Assembly: GCF_003597395.2 (NCBI RefSeq)
Contig: NC_133774.1
Coordinates: 42,378,142-42,442,141 of the forward strand
Source of the DNA: Chelonoidis abingdonii
Lineage: Eukaryota; Chordata; Testudines; Testudinidae
DNA: 64,000 nucleotides
Reading direction: 5' to 3'
How positions within the stretch are numbered: position 1 is the stretch's first letter; every line of letters begins with the position of its first letter. Below are positions 55,301 to 64,000 of the stretch, piece by piece. The translations under genes and the position numbers were made by a program. The notes beneath the pieces were generated by a model. That model had not been told where the DNA came from. It made no database searches and saw only the letters and a list, made by a program, of their open reading frames with translations.

Positions 55301-58300
55301 ACATCTAGTACATTACAAAAACTGCCACTGAAAACCAGACCAACTTCCTAATTTTGTTCTTGCATTCCTAAAATTAGATGATTTTTTTTACTCATGACTG
55401 TATTATTTGATCAGAGACTTCACCTGTAAATGTTTAAGTGCAATAAAATTAAATAGTATATTTTCATATATTTTTACAGGTCTTACTGAAAACAACAGCT
55501 GGAGATATTGACATCGAGCTATGGTCAAAAGAAGCACCAAAAGCATGCAGAAATTTCATTCAGCTTTGTATGGAAGGTAATGATTGAGTTGGACAGTAGT
55601 TGTTGTTAATATTATTCAATGTACAGTATTGGTGACTTCTTACATGTTATGCTTTTTCATAAAATAGGAATCAGAGGAATATTACACTAATATCCATGGG
55701 AATTGAAATTAAAGTAGTTATCAGTGTGTGGGAAAACTAGAAGTGTTGAGAAATACAATGTTTTTCAAAGTCTAAGAGACCTTAGACAAAGAATTTTAAA
55801 AGTATTTTAAATATGTTTCTCAAATCCAATAGATAGCAGGTTATTACTGAACTACAATACTTGAGAGACTTACGAGGACTTACTTTGTGGGTATTTTGTA
55901 ACATGTAACTATGTTCTTCAGTAAACTCATGAAATGATAGCCAAGCGGTCCCAGGAAGTCTCCTGAAAAATTACTTTGTGCATCACTTTCCTTTCCCTGC
56001 TTATGGCTTCCTGTTTTCTTTCAAAAACATTTGAGGATTTTTAATACTTCATTGTGCTGCCATTTCAGAGTGGTGGGAGCACTGTAATCCAGATCAAAGA
56101 AATTGGGGTTTGGGAATTAAAGGATCTGCCTTGGGAAAACCACACCGTGGGAGGATGAAGGAGGTTGTAGCTACACAGTATCTCCAGCTGGTGCCACTAT
56201 GTATGTATCTTTTAAGGGTAAGGTTCCTCAAGACCCCTTCTGATATGTACTGTTTCTTGAAGATATCCTCTGTTCAGGAGATTTTCACTCCTGTCTTTTG
56301 CCTCCAGCATAAATCAAGCCCATCATTTCTTGTAGAGCTAGAACATATCTGTTTGAAAGGCATTCAGTCCTGGTATAAGGTCTTCAAGCGGTGGAGAATC
56401 CACTACATCCCTTGGTAAATTGTTCCAATGGTCAGTTACCCTAAAAATATATATACATATTTTTAGTCTGAATTTGTCTAGTTTCCACTTCCAGCCATTG
56501 GATTTCATTATGCCATTGTCTGTCTGCTAAATTAAAGAGCTTTCTACTGCTGGAAATATTCTTACAGATGATGATCAAGTCACCTCTCAATCTTCTCTTG
56601 GATAATCTGAATAGATTGAGCTTCTTATCTTTCTAGTTGTAAGGCAAATTTTTCAGACCTCAAATCATTCTTGTAGCTGATTTCTGAGCTCTGTCCAATT
56701 TGTCAATATTGTTTTTGAAACATCGACACGAGAACTGGATTCAGTACTCTAGTGATGATCTCACTAATGCCATATGTGGAGGTAACACCAACTCCTACTT
56801 GATAATCCCCTGTTTATATAGACAAAGATCGCTTTAATCCTTTTAACAGCTGCATTACAGTTGGAGCTCATGATTGTTTGGTTATCCACCATGATCTTGA
56901 AGTCCTTTTCAGTTGCTGTTTTCTGGATACAGTACCCCCCTGGATGGAGGACTGTATCCGAGGCCTAAACCGTGGACCCAGGAGAAAACAATCCCAGATG
57001 AGACTATTATAGCAGTGAATTCCACATTTGTTGATGCTCCGAGCACTAAGAAGAGCACTGTGCTCCATGAGTTAAGGCAGTGACCCATGAAAAAGGTAAT
57101 GTCTTTGTCTGTGCTTCAGAGATTGACATTGTCTTTTTCATGGTTCTTTGGTTTAGCTCAAGGAGCACAGTGCTTTAATCTGTCGTGATTAACGCCATCT
57201 TTTTCCTCCTAGTCAGGTCTGCAACCCAGAAGTTATTTTTGATTCCCTTATCCCCATATTTATGCTTTGTCCAAATCCTGCCACTTCTTCCTCCATGGCT
57301 TCCTATCTGACCCTTCAACACTGTCCAGACATCAAAAGCTCTTGTCCAAGTCTGAATCGCATGCCATCTTGATTTACTCCCAGGCATCTCCTATCTTTCT
57401 GGCTTTATTCCCTTCCTATGATTTATATATGTTCTCCTCCCCAATGAAACCCTCCATAGACCTGCCTTTGTCCAGGCATCAAGTTCAGTTTTCTTGTCAA
57501 TTTCTTCATGGGCCTAAATAAATCTGTTCTTCCTTAGTTATCCACTCATCTCATTGTGTTGCTCCAATGTGCTTTGTTAATTATGCCAGCTATGGATACA
57601 AGTTACTTCTACATAATGCCTCCAGGTGTTCTTCCATACTGCCCTTTATAGATGGAATGCCTTCCTTGAAATCATCTGAAAGGCAAATACAATTCTCCTT
57701 TTAAGACCCACCAGTGCTTACAAGAAAATAAGCAATTATTGACCGTTAGATTAATAGTTTTTTAAGGCCAGGGGGACCATTAGGGTAATCTAATTTGACT
57801 TCTGCATTAACACATGAGAAGGAACTTCATCTAGTGATTTCTGCCTCAAGTCCATAACTTCTGTTTAAGCTATAGCATATCTTTTAGACTGACAGTCAAT
57901 CTCTATATAAGAATATTTAGGTTCAGGGGCAGAGGAGGATAGTTTGTTTTTTTTTCCAAAATTTTTTTTAAAAAACCCACCTTCTAAATGGTTTGGAATC
58001 ATCAAGTTGTACCCTTATAGCTAGCCCAAGTTGCTGCATCATTTTATTAGGTTTTTCATCTTCCTTCCCCCTCCTCTCCCTGGCCCTCCTATTGTTTGTT
58101 TGTTTTGAATTTATCTCTTTAAGGCAACAACTGTCTTCTTGTTTGTTTCTTCAGCACCTTGAACAATGGGGCCTTTCAGCACTGCTAAAATATAAATAAT
58201 GAGAGGGGCTTCTTAAGAAGCATAAATTGGCCAAATGCTATGAAGTGACAATTTTACGCTGATAATTCATTTGAATATCTGATTTATGGCACCTAGTTTA

Positions 58301-61300
58301 CAACACTATCCTAAACACACAGAGTGCTGGAAAAATATATAACTATGTCATAATTAGGAGGCTTGCTGGGAAGGGAGCAAAAGTTCATGTTTTAAATGAG
58401 ATTATTAGAGTAAAGTTTGTTTTCTGTAGTCAGAATAATAACATTACTAATGTGGTGAAAAAATGTTTAAAATATGTGAAGACTTCTTGAACTTGGCATA
58501 TTTTAAATGGAAATATCTCTGTCTACAGTATAAAATTTGTAAGTCATCCATTGTCTTAAAATATCATGTTTTTTTTAATTGGCCTGCTACATATATCAAG
58601 GAGAGTTAAATTTTCACCTCCCAGAAGCTGTTTTGATTTCCCTATAATAAAACCAAGAAGCACAATAGACTCAGTATTTCAGAGTCTGATTGGAGCACCA
58701 TATAAGGTGAAACTGATGAATACTTGTCAGTGTTGGTGTGTAGCCAGTACCATTGTTTGGCCATACTAAATTATAGATGTATATGTAAAGCTTTGGTCAT
58801 AGAGATGGAAGAAAAGAATGAAAGGAGGAAAAACCTTCCATGCTCAAAGTGTGAGAGTAGAGCCCTGTTCTGTCAATTTAAGAACTTTTATACTCTTAAC
58901 AGCTGATCTATTACGGCAGGGTGGCAGTTAATTTAGCAATATTGGCAACATGCCTTCTCATGTTCTTGTTTTATTTTTTTAACACAGCTATTTTTATTTC
59001 TGGTCACGTACGTGATAGTGGTGTTATACTTATTTTCTTGAACACTTGATAACTGACAATAAGAAATTATTTGCATGGAAAAACCCAGCATTGTGACAAA
59101 TAATTTGGAGTATGCAATTTATTTTTTCTCACATTTATTGATATAGCTTGTATGTAGTTTTTAGCTCCATTAATCCACATAAACTAATCTTCAGGTTAGG
59201 AAATTAAGAATTATCCCACAACTTTGACTGTGTAGTGATTGGTGGAAATATAGTGCTAGAATATTCCTACTATTTTAAGCTCCTGATGATTATATTAGAG
59301 CAGAAGTCTAAAAAATGAGATACTGTAGAACAAACACAGACACATTGGACTTAATTCTCCTTTTATGCTGATCTTCGTCAGTAATAACGCAAAGTCCTTG
59401 GTAAAAGAAGTGTATGGGACAGGAGAACTAGGTCTATTAAGACTATCTGGGAAATGGCTTCTTTTGTTTCCAGCTTTTGTCTGTCAATATTATCCTTTCA
59501 GTGACATGCAATGCCTTCAAGTGTACCGCAGCATAGTAAACTGTTCTGTGTTGTATATTAGTGTGTTTAATTTTGACACCATTGTCTTGAAAATTTTAAG
59601 ATGTTTACCTGATCACACATCTTATATAATGGAATATTTTAACACTGAAAATTGAAACAGAAGTTGAAAATCAACAAAACTTGAGTCAAAGCTCAAGTTC
59701 TAACTTCTGTACACATAGTAATAATACCTAGCCCTAGATCTCAAAGCACTCTATAATGTGGGCAGTATCACTATTATCAGATGGGAGAAACTGAGACACA
59801 AGGCAGCAAAGTGACTTACCCAGCAGGCTAGTTGTAGAGCCAGAAATAAGTTCCCTGAATCCCACTCTAGTGTTGTAGCCACAAGGCCACATTGCTTACA
59901 CAATAAGTGTACTTTTAGAATAATTAATTTAAAAATATCTATAGTAAATATTCTTTTTCTTTGCAGGTTATTATGACAACACAATATTTCACAGAGTTGT
60001 GCCTGATTTTATAGTGCAAGGGGGAGATCCCACTGGTACTGGATCAGGTGGAGAGTCAATCTACGGGCTCCCCTTCAAGGTAGGTATCTGTATAGCTTGT
60101 TTTTAATTACGGCATATTCACTTTACTAATAGAAGAGATTGCTAAAACAAAGCTCACACAAGAAATTAATCTTTTATCTTGTACAGTGATTGCTTGCACA
60201 TCTTGTGCCTCCATTTTTGCATGCACAGTTCCAGAATCTGTCTGTATTGTACCTATGGTACTGTTGTGGAAACTCAACCACACATTGAGTTTTGGATCAG
60301 ATCAGCCTGAGGCTCCTTTACTGATTACAAGCGCAGGGGGGAGTAAGGGTGTGGACTCACCCCTGCTGTGCCTCCTGTTGGTCATCTCCAGGAATTAGCT
60401 CTCCAGCCGTGGAGCGCCCTCTGCAGGTCGGTGATCCACCTTACCTCACTGTGGCCCCTGTGTCCCTCCCAGGACCTGGTGCCCTGTTATCTGGGTGCTG
60501 CCCCCTGGCAGTAACCCCACAGTTCTGGGTCTCCCTCTCCCAGGGGAACCTCCACCCACTATTCCGACTTCGCTTCAGTCTTGGCTACTGCCAGTCGTCA
60601 TTTAGCCCTCGTTCACTGGGGCAAACTGCAGTGTATCAGCCACTCATCACAGGCAAAGGGGTTTGGACCTGCTGCCTCTGCCTACCCGTGGGCTTCCCCT
60701 TTGCAACCCCAGTACCCAGTTGGCCTTACGCTAGGCCTGCAGCCAGTGCGGTTTCAAGGCCAGAGCTCCCCAGCTCCTCTTGCCTTCCCCCAGCTCTGCT
60801 CCACCTTAGGTACCCAGGTGCTCTTACTAGCAGCCATGCCCTTTTCCTTCTAAAGGCAGAAAGGGAGTATTTGCACCTGGCTTCCCTGGCCTTTGTAGGG
60901 CCAGCTGGGTCTGTTTGGGGCATGGCCACAGCTGAGGCTGTTTTCCTCCAATCAGCCCAGCTTTTCCCCTGCCACAGCCCTCTCAAAATACCTGTCCTAT
61001 TAAAATCTATTGCAGAGCTCCCATTGATTTTTTTAATAGGAACTAGATTTTTCCAAGATGCAACATTTAACCTAAAAAATATGATAGTTTTGATGTCACA
61101 AGAAAAATGCAAGTTTTAGTCTTTTTTTTTTTTCCCTAATAGGAGAGATTGTGTTTAAATACTAGGTTTTTTTTACTTTTTTTTCAATCACATCTATATT
61201 ATTGCTTTGAAGTTGACAAATATTTTTCCATTTCTTAGCCTGGTTAACAAGAAGCTTTTAAGCTTGCACTTTTTTTAAAAAAAAAAACCATGTATTTGTT

Positions 61301-62920
61301 TTCATTGTTGATCTGGGAGTAGTTTTTGATGTTTCCATCAAGAGGAGTAATTGTGTGCTTATTCATATTGGTATAACAGAAAATTGAGAGAAATGATGAA
61401 AGAATGGAAATTTTGTTTAAAATCTTTTCAATTAAGATCTCCAGGTGTTATCTTCCTTGTGTAGAAAATAAATAATGTTGTTTTGGTACAACACTGTAAA
61501 TTTTTCAAACCCAAGAAATTCTGCCTTACATAAATAGGGTGGCTGTTTACTGGTTAAACAAGTGCAAAATTAAAATTGCATACTAAACCATCTCTTTATT
61601 TTGAAGGATGAATTCCACTCACGATTGCGTTTTAATCGAAGAGGACTGGTTGCTATGGCAAATGCTGGAGCTCATGATAATGGCAGTCAGTTTTTCTTTA
61701 CACTGAACCGTGCAGATGAACTTAACAACAAGCACACCATTTTTGGAAAGGTTCGTTAGAGTTATGACTTGAATCGTGGTTTTGACAGAGGCAATTAAAT
61801 GTACTTCTAAATTCAGAGAATGTTTTCATATTATCTTAGTACTTCACACAGCTCAAATGCATTTTTACTACTTTCAAGTTATTTTAGTGTTTAAGAACAT
61901 CTCTGTTTTTGTCTGTCTCCATGCCTGACATTGATCTCAATTGGTAGTTTCCCTTAATAGATAATATTCCATTGCTTTTCTACTAAATTGAACCTTTACA
62001 ATACACTTTTTCAGAGTAATCTAATAAAATTAAAAGTGCTCTGATTGTTGTATATATACTGTTTTTCTACTGTTAATAAAATATTAATTTAGAAATACAA
62101 TTAGAATATCATTATTCAAGAACAACCCAAACAAGTGAAAGCAATAAAATGATGATGGTTTCAAGGAAATTGTCAAGTAGATGAGTTCTGTAGTCTACAG
62201 AACTTTTTTAGTTTTATTTTCAATTCACCGGTCCCGTCACTAACTTTTGTGGCAGTTAAATAGTTCTTAAACATAGAATCAGGTTGTTAAAGAGGAGAGT
62301 CATGTTGTATTTAAAATATCTGTAGCCATATGTAATCTAAATTTAGATATCCCTCTTTCATATATTCAAAATTATTTACATAACAATTTCCTTAAATTTT
62401 ACAGAATAATTAACAAGCAATCTGAAAATTGATAGGCTTTGAAATAACTAACTTTAAAAAAACTTTCGTGAATTTGCTAGATTACTGGGGATACCATATA
62501 CAATATGTTACGACTGACAGAAGTAGAAATTGACAAAGAAGAAAGACCACTCAATCCACACAAAATAAAAAGTAGTGAGGTATGTATTGCGGTTAATTAA
62601 AATATTCTTTTTTTTTTCTTTGTCTTCAAACAATTATATTCTAGTAGGATGTATTGGCATTAATTTGTCTGAGTGGGTTATGTATTATTGCTCAATAAAT
62701 AATTTTCAAAATAGTATATGTTTTTTAAGAAAATCATATTTTAAAGACATAAGCATTCTAAATGATAGCAAAGTGCTTATTAAATATTTGATCCAAATAT
62801 TTAACTTTTTCCTTAGGTTTTGTTTAATCCTTTTGATGACATCATTCCAAGAACGAATAAAAAGCTGAAAAAGGACAAACCAGGGGAAGAAGTAAAAAAG
62901 TCAAAATCCAAAGGCACAAA
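49341..62920 (+). CDS. CWC27: CWC27 (spliceosome-associated cyclophilin-like protein), first six coding exons, 3' partial
   Basis: CDS join 49341-49382, 55480-55576, 59967-60079, 61607-61750, 62481-62579, 62817-62920 = 599 nt, 199 codons plus two bases; the human protein is about 472 aa, so the gene runs off the window. CWC27 is a component of the activated spliceosome (family knowledge). Residues 1-14 are [14 protein letters not shown]; the cyclophilin-like domain spans about 15-165 with [15 protein letters not shown] (Arg56 and Gln64 aligning with cyclophilin A Arg55 and Gln63) and GSQFFFTL. The position of cyclophilin A Trp121 is Glu122, the known CWC27 substitution, so prolyl isomerase activity is expected to be weak or absent. 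After the domain comes [10 protein letters not shown] and a Lys-rich start of the disordered half. All introns are GT-AG and in phase. Shares a promoter with SREK1IP1. Confidence 0.95.
49721..50041. mobile_element. hAT-type MITE (CAGGGGTTCTCAAC ends)
   Basis: Ends CAGGGGTTCTCAAC and GTTGAGAACCACTA, flanked by GTCTAGCG (49713-49720) and TTCTAGCA (50042-50049), a diverged 8-bp duplication sharing TCTAGC. GC-rich interior with GGGCCTTATGCC. It lies only 380 bp from the CWC27 start codon. Confidence 0.75.
50138..50410 (-). mobile_element. CR1 3' end, antisense (copy E)
   Basis: AGAATAATAGGGTTAGGAGG..TATCTACTCTAACCCC is the reversed CR1 3' UTR, followed by TCTCCAGTGAAGGAGCGTCC..AACCTCCTGAGGCAGTC, the antisense of the RT C-terminal PSLEVFK region. 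Confidence 0.65.
50560..51640 (+). pseudogene. PIF/Harbinger transposase remnant (HARBI1-like)
   Basis: Reads [20 protein letters not shown] (helix-turn-helix-like FGVGKSTV), then [40 protein letters not shown]. The first catalytic Asp of the DDE triad (family GVxDxTHI) is Asn here (AAC at 51050-51052). In shifted frames the second Asp box GDPAYS (51300s) and the Glu box [11 protein letters not shown] (51400s) are retained, followed by VLHNICEWGK-like text. At least two frameshifts; inactive. Confidence 0.75.
52090..52670. mobile_element. Unclassified C-rich repeat within the Harbinger element
   Basis: Starts near a T-rich run, continues as C-rich CCCCATGTG/CTGTGTCCC words, and ends with GCACAGAATTCCCCCCAGAGTAATTCTG. 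I recall this 'TTCTGTGCA..AATTCTG' sequence from turtle repeats but cannot assign a class. It separates transposase from Myb-like gene, so it probably inserted there. Confidence 0.4.
52690..54250 (-). pseudogene. Harbinger Myb/SANT-like DNA-binding protein remnant
   Basis: The reverse strand, from 54232 downward, gives [19 protein letters not shown] and EGEGTSG. A gap (intron or insertion) separates this from 53110-52724, which reads [17 protein letters not shown], then [40 protein letters not shown]. The RKKRTRxxxFSE and QD..LLxxQ..ML blocks are typical of the C-terminal part of Myb-like partners of Harbinger transposases. The SANT repeats themselves should lie further upstream on this strand and are interrupted by the MITE at 54291. 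Confidence 0.6.
54291..54410. mobile_element. 120-bp MITE (AGGGTGAC..GTCACCTT)
   Basis: Inverted ends AGGGTGACTAGA and TCTGGTCACCTT, interior AT-rich with TGGGACTGTCTCCATAAAATTGGGAC. GTGGTGCAT occurs just left (54282-54290) and again 6 bp right (54415-54423), a possible target duplication displaced by a few bases. It interrupts the Myb-like remnant. Confidence 0.7.
54420..55129. other. Right part of Harbinger element, not resolved
   Basis: Broken reverse frames that may hold the SANT repeats of the Myb-like gene, ending in the terminal-repeat-like sequence near 55075. Forward frame 54434-54742 is a shadow. Confidence 0.35.
55130..55240 (-). mobile_element. MIR-type SINE core, antisense
   Basis: ACAGAGAAGTGAAGAAACTTGCCCAGTGTCACACAGTGG is the reverse complement of the MIR CCTTGGGCAAGTCAC..TTAACC core. 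Confidence 0.6.
55480..55576 (+). CDS. CWC27: CWC27 exon 2
   Basis: 97 bp between acceptor TATTTTTACAG and donor GAAG|GTAATG. Encodes [20 protein letters not shown], then [13 protein letters not shown]: the first strands and helix of the cyclophilin fold. Confidence 0.96.
56280..56935 (-). mobile_element. CR1 LINE fragment, antisense (copy F)
   Basis: GTGGAGAATCCACTACATCCCTTGG..AATTGTTCCAATGGTCAGTTACCC is the antisense of the CR1 RT C-terminus, continued by ATCAAGTCACCTCTCAATCTTC, TCTGAGCTCTGTCCAATTTGTC and ACACGAGAACTGGATTCAGTACTC, all antisense to conserved RT thumb sequence. Confidence 0.75.
57054..57174. repeat. Fold-back hairpin, two 50-bp arms
   Basis: Left arm 57054-57103 and right arm 57125-57174 are inverted copies with about 40 of 50 positions paired, including AGCACTGTGCTCC, GAG(T/C)TAA and CCATGAAAAAG..AATGTC, around a 21-base loop. 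It could be a very short MITE or a structured RNA within the intron. I see no flanking duplication. Confidence 0.75.
57745..57910 (-). mobile_element. CR1 3' end, antisense (copy G)
   Basis: TTTTTTAAGGCCAGGGGGACCATTAGGGTAATCTAATTTGACTTCTGC parallels the reversed CR1 3' UTR, followed by GCCTCAAGTCCATAACTTCTG and AGCATATCTTTTAGACTGACAG. Confidence 0.6.
58100..58205 (+). mobile_element. SINE 3' tail, sense
   Basis: CTTTAAGGCAACAACTGTCTTCTTG..CAGCACCTTGAACAATGGGGCC..AATATAAATAATGAG fits the sauropsid SINE/L2-like tail ending in ATAAATAATAA. Confidence 0.5.
59720..59905 (-). mobile_element. MIR SINE, antisense
   Basis: TCTCAAAGCACTCTATAATGTGGGCAGTATCACTATTATCAGATGGG, then GAAACTGAGACACAAGGCAGCAAAGTGACTTACCCA: the reversed 3' two thirds of MIR. 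It extends through the box region to about 59905, 60 bp before CWC27 exon 3. Confidence 0.75.
59967..60079 (+). CDS. CWC27: CWC27 exon 3
   Basis: 113 bp, acceptor TTCTTTTTCTTTGCAG, donor AAG|GTAGGT. Encodes [20 protein letters not shown] and [17 protein letters not shown]: the catalytic-loop segment with Arg56 and Gln64. Asp60 stands where I recall Gly in human and in cyclophilin A (HRIIPGF). Confidence 0.96.
60335..60985 (-). mobile_element. LTR-like GC-rich repeat in CWC27 intron 3, reverse orientation
   Basis: A 650-bp GC-rich block beginning GTAAGGGTGTGGACTCACCC and ending near CTTTTCCCCTGCCACAGCC, which I recall as the LTR of an abundant turtle retroelement that carries a TATA-like box on the reverse strand; that box is degraded here (GGCCCTACAAAGGCC at about 60893). 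No TSD found. The 256-residue forward frame 60349-61119 is an artefact. Confidence 0.45.
61607..61750 (+). CDS. CWC27: CWC27 exon 4
   Basis: 144 bp in phase 0, acceptor CTCTTTATTTTGAAG, donor AAG|GTTCGT. Encodes [38 protein letters not shown] and [10 protein letters not shown]. Glu122 replaces the active-site Trp of cyclophilin A. The GTTCGT donor is weaker than the other donors of this gene. Confidence 0.96.
61751..62480 (+). other. CWC27 intron 4
   Basis: 730 bp, AT-rich, no repeat recognised. The acceptor (ACTTTCGTGAATTTGCTAG) has a poor polypyrimidine tract. Confidence 0.8.
62481..62579 (+). CDS. CWC27: CWC27 exon 5
   Basis: 99 bp in phase 0, donor GAG|GTATGT. Encodes [20 protein letters not shown] and [13 protein letters not shown], the last strand and C-terminal end of the cyclophilin-like domain. 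Confidence 0.94.
62817..62920 (+). CDS. CWC27: CWC27 exon 6
   Basis: 104 bp, acceptor TTTTTCCTTAG, donor ACAAA|GTAATT. Encodes [20 protein letters not shown] and [14 protein letters not shown] plus two bases of the next Lys/Asn codon. If the intron is retained the frame reads Lys-TAA at once (stop 62922-62924). Confidence 0.93.
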
Positions 62921-63499
62921 GTAATTATACTTCATACTTGGGCTTTTTAAAAATTTTATACAGCTCTAATTATAAAATTATTTCAGTCTTGTTCTATGAT
63001 ATGCTAGTGCCGTTGTATAGTACCTTGTATAGTAAATGTGGTACCTGATTTTTTCCGAGATGGGAGTGCATAAAAATTGTGTTCATATTTTAGCAATTTG
63101 TCCCTTTTTCCTTTTATTTCTTAATTCTGAATATTATAGCTGGTAAAAAGATTGTTTACGTACAGTTGCAGGTATAAGATTTCAGCATTATATGTGCAAA
63201 CTACAACTTAAAAAAAAAACTGTTTAAAGAACAGTAAGGTTGCAAAGTGAAGCAGTTGTAAATTAAGAAATGCCAGAATAAAAGGTGCATATGCTGCAAC
63301 CTTAATATGGGCCTCTAGTATGTATGCATCATGATAAAGTCTCTGGTTTCATGATTATTTACTACTTAGTCCAAGGCATCGTCACCTCATTCTGTGCATC
63401 AGACTGATGATGATCTCAGAATGAATCAATACTCTTGTGAGTGACAAAGTTTTCTGTAGGACTCCATATTTGGTGCAGGAATTGGAAAGCGTATAGTTA
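62921..63499 (+). other. CWC27 intron 6, start
   Basis: No further CWC27 exon found to the window end. An AATAAA occurs at about 63277 on the sense strand. Otherwise unassigned AT-rich DNA. Confidence 0.5.
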
Positions 63500-63995
63500 A
63501 TAAGGCAAGGGATTGCAAGCAAAATGGTCTTATGGTCAAGAAAATTGAATTCCATTCTGGAGAATTGGATTCTATCCCTGCCTCTGCCACAGAGTTCCTC
63601 TGTGATGTTGGTAAAGTCGTTTAAACTAAAATATTCACAATTGGCCACTAATTATGTGTTTCTTATTTTCTGGATGTCAAGTGGGACACATCTGGTGTCA
63701 AATTTGCAGAAGTGTAGAGTACTCACATCTGCAGCTGAAGTTTGGGAGATGTGTGTTGAATGTAAAAGGTGCTATAAAAATGCTAGGTACTCTGGAAAGA
63801 TCAATCTTTCAGCGTCTCAAGTTTAGCACCCAAAATTAGTGGACACTTTTTTGACAATTTTAGCCTTAATATCTTTGTGCCTTTGTTCCCCAACTGTGAA
63901 ATGGGATAATACCATCACTTAATCTCATAGAGTTGTTGTATTGATAAATTCATTCATATTTGTGAAGCACTAAGATACTATGGTAGGAGTACCAT
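63500..63995 (+). mobile_element. MIR-type SINE, sense, long form
   Basis: GAGAATTGGATTCTATCCCTGCCTCTGCCACAGAGTTCC..GTTGGTAAAGTCG is the MIR 5'/core; after a middle segment (63630-63880, including CACCCAAAATTAGTGGACAC) the core resumes with TTTGTGCCTTTGTTCCCC..AAATGGGATAATACC and CATAGAGTTGTTGTATTGATAAATTC. Frames 63524-63839 are not coding. Confidence 0.7.
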
Positions 63996-64000
63996 ATCAG

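Larger units (their letters stand above)
49383..55479 (+). other. CWC27 intron 1 (6.1 kb)
   Basis: Contains a hAT MITE (49721-50041), a CR1 3' end (50138-50410) and a large decayed PIF/Harbinger element (50560-55075). The first 330 bp remain CpG-rich and unassigned. Acceptor TATTTTTACAG at 55469-55479. Confidence 0.8.
55577..59966 (+). other. CWC27 intron 2 (4.4 kb)
   Basis: Contains CR1 antisense copies (56280-56935, 57745-57910), a fold-back at 57054-57174, a SINE tail (58100-58205) and a MIR (59720-59905). Stretches 55577-56270, 57180-57740 and 58210-59715 hold nothing I can identify. Confidence 0.75.

Noticed and set aside
60349..61119. 256-residue forward ORF in CWC27 intron 3
   Set aside because: It lies in a GC-rich LTR-like repeat between exons 3 and 4, with no recognised domain or splice support.

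Overview
The window is vertebrate nuclear DNA: spliced genes with GT/AG introns of 1-14 kb, one CpG island, and a dense mixture of old transposable elements. Gene order and protein sequence match the human 5q12.3 block SHISAL2B - SREK1IP1 - CWC27. The repeats (many CR1 LINEs, a DIRS retrotransposon, PIF/Harbinger and hAT elements, a Penelope-like remnant, MIR-type SINEs, and LTR families I recall from turtle genomes) point to a sauropsid, most probably a turtle. The species call is inference from remembered repeat families.

Layout. 1-5 kb: repeats, including a Penelope-like relic interrupted by a mariner-type element that itself carries a solo LTR. 4,983-19,229 (+): two exons matching SHISAL2B, with a one-base deletion in one and an in-frame stop in the other; the intron between them holds a DIRS element, an LTR, a CR1 and a palindromic hAT element. 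19.2-28 kb: convergent intergenic space with nested MITEs and a fold-back repeat. 28,016-48,933 (-): SREK1IP1, five coding exons, intact, predicted 156 aa. 48,934-49,340: compact CpG-rich spacer between two divergent start codons, a shared bidirectional promoter. 49,341-62,920 (+): the first six coding exons of CWC27 (199 complete codons), covering the cyclophilin-like domain; the gene continues past the right edge.

SREK1IP1 (zinc-knuckle, Lys/Ser-rich splicing-regulator partner) and CWC27 (spliceosomal cyclophilin-like protein) both act in pre-mRNA splicing and share a promoter region, so co-expression is plausible. SHISAL2B is a small single-pass membrane protein of the Shisa-like group and is not obviously related to them.

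Most apparent ORFs over about 60 codons are chance frames in repeats. I found no CRISPR array, tRNA or rRNA gene, and no clear evidence of a wholly new system. The most unusual signals are the decay of SHISAL2B, two palindromic hAT copies, the PIF/Harbinger element in CWC27 intron 1, and several nested insertions whose target-site duplications (TSDs) can be read directly.
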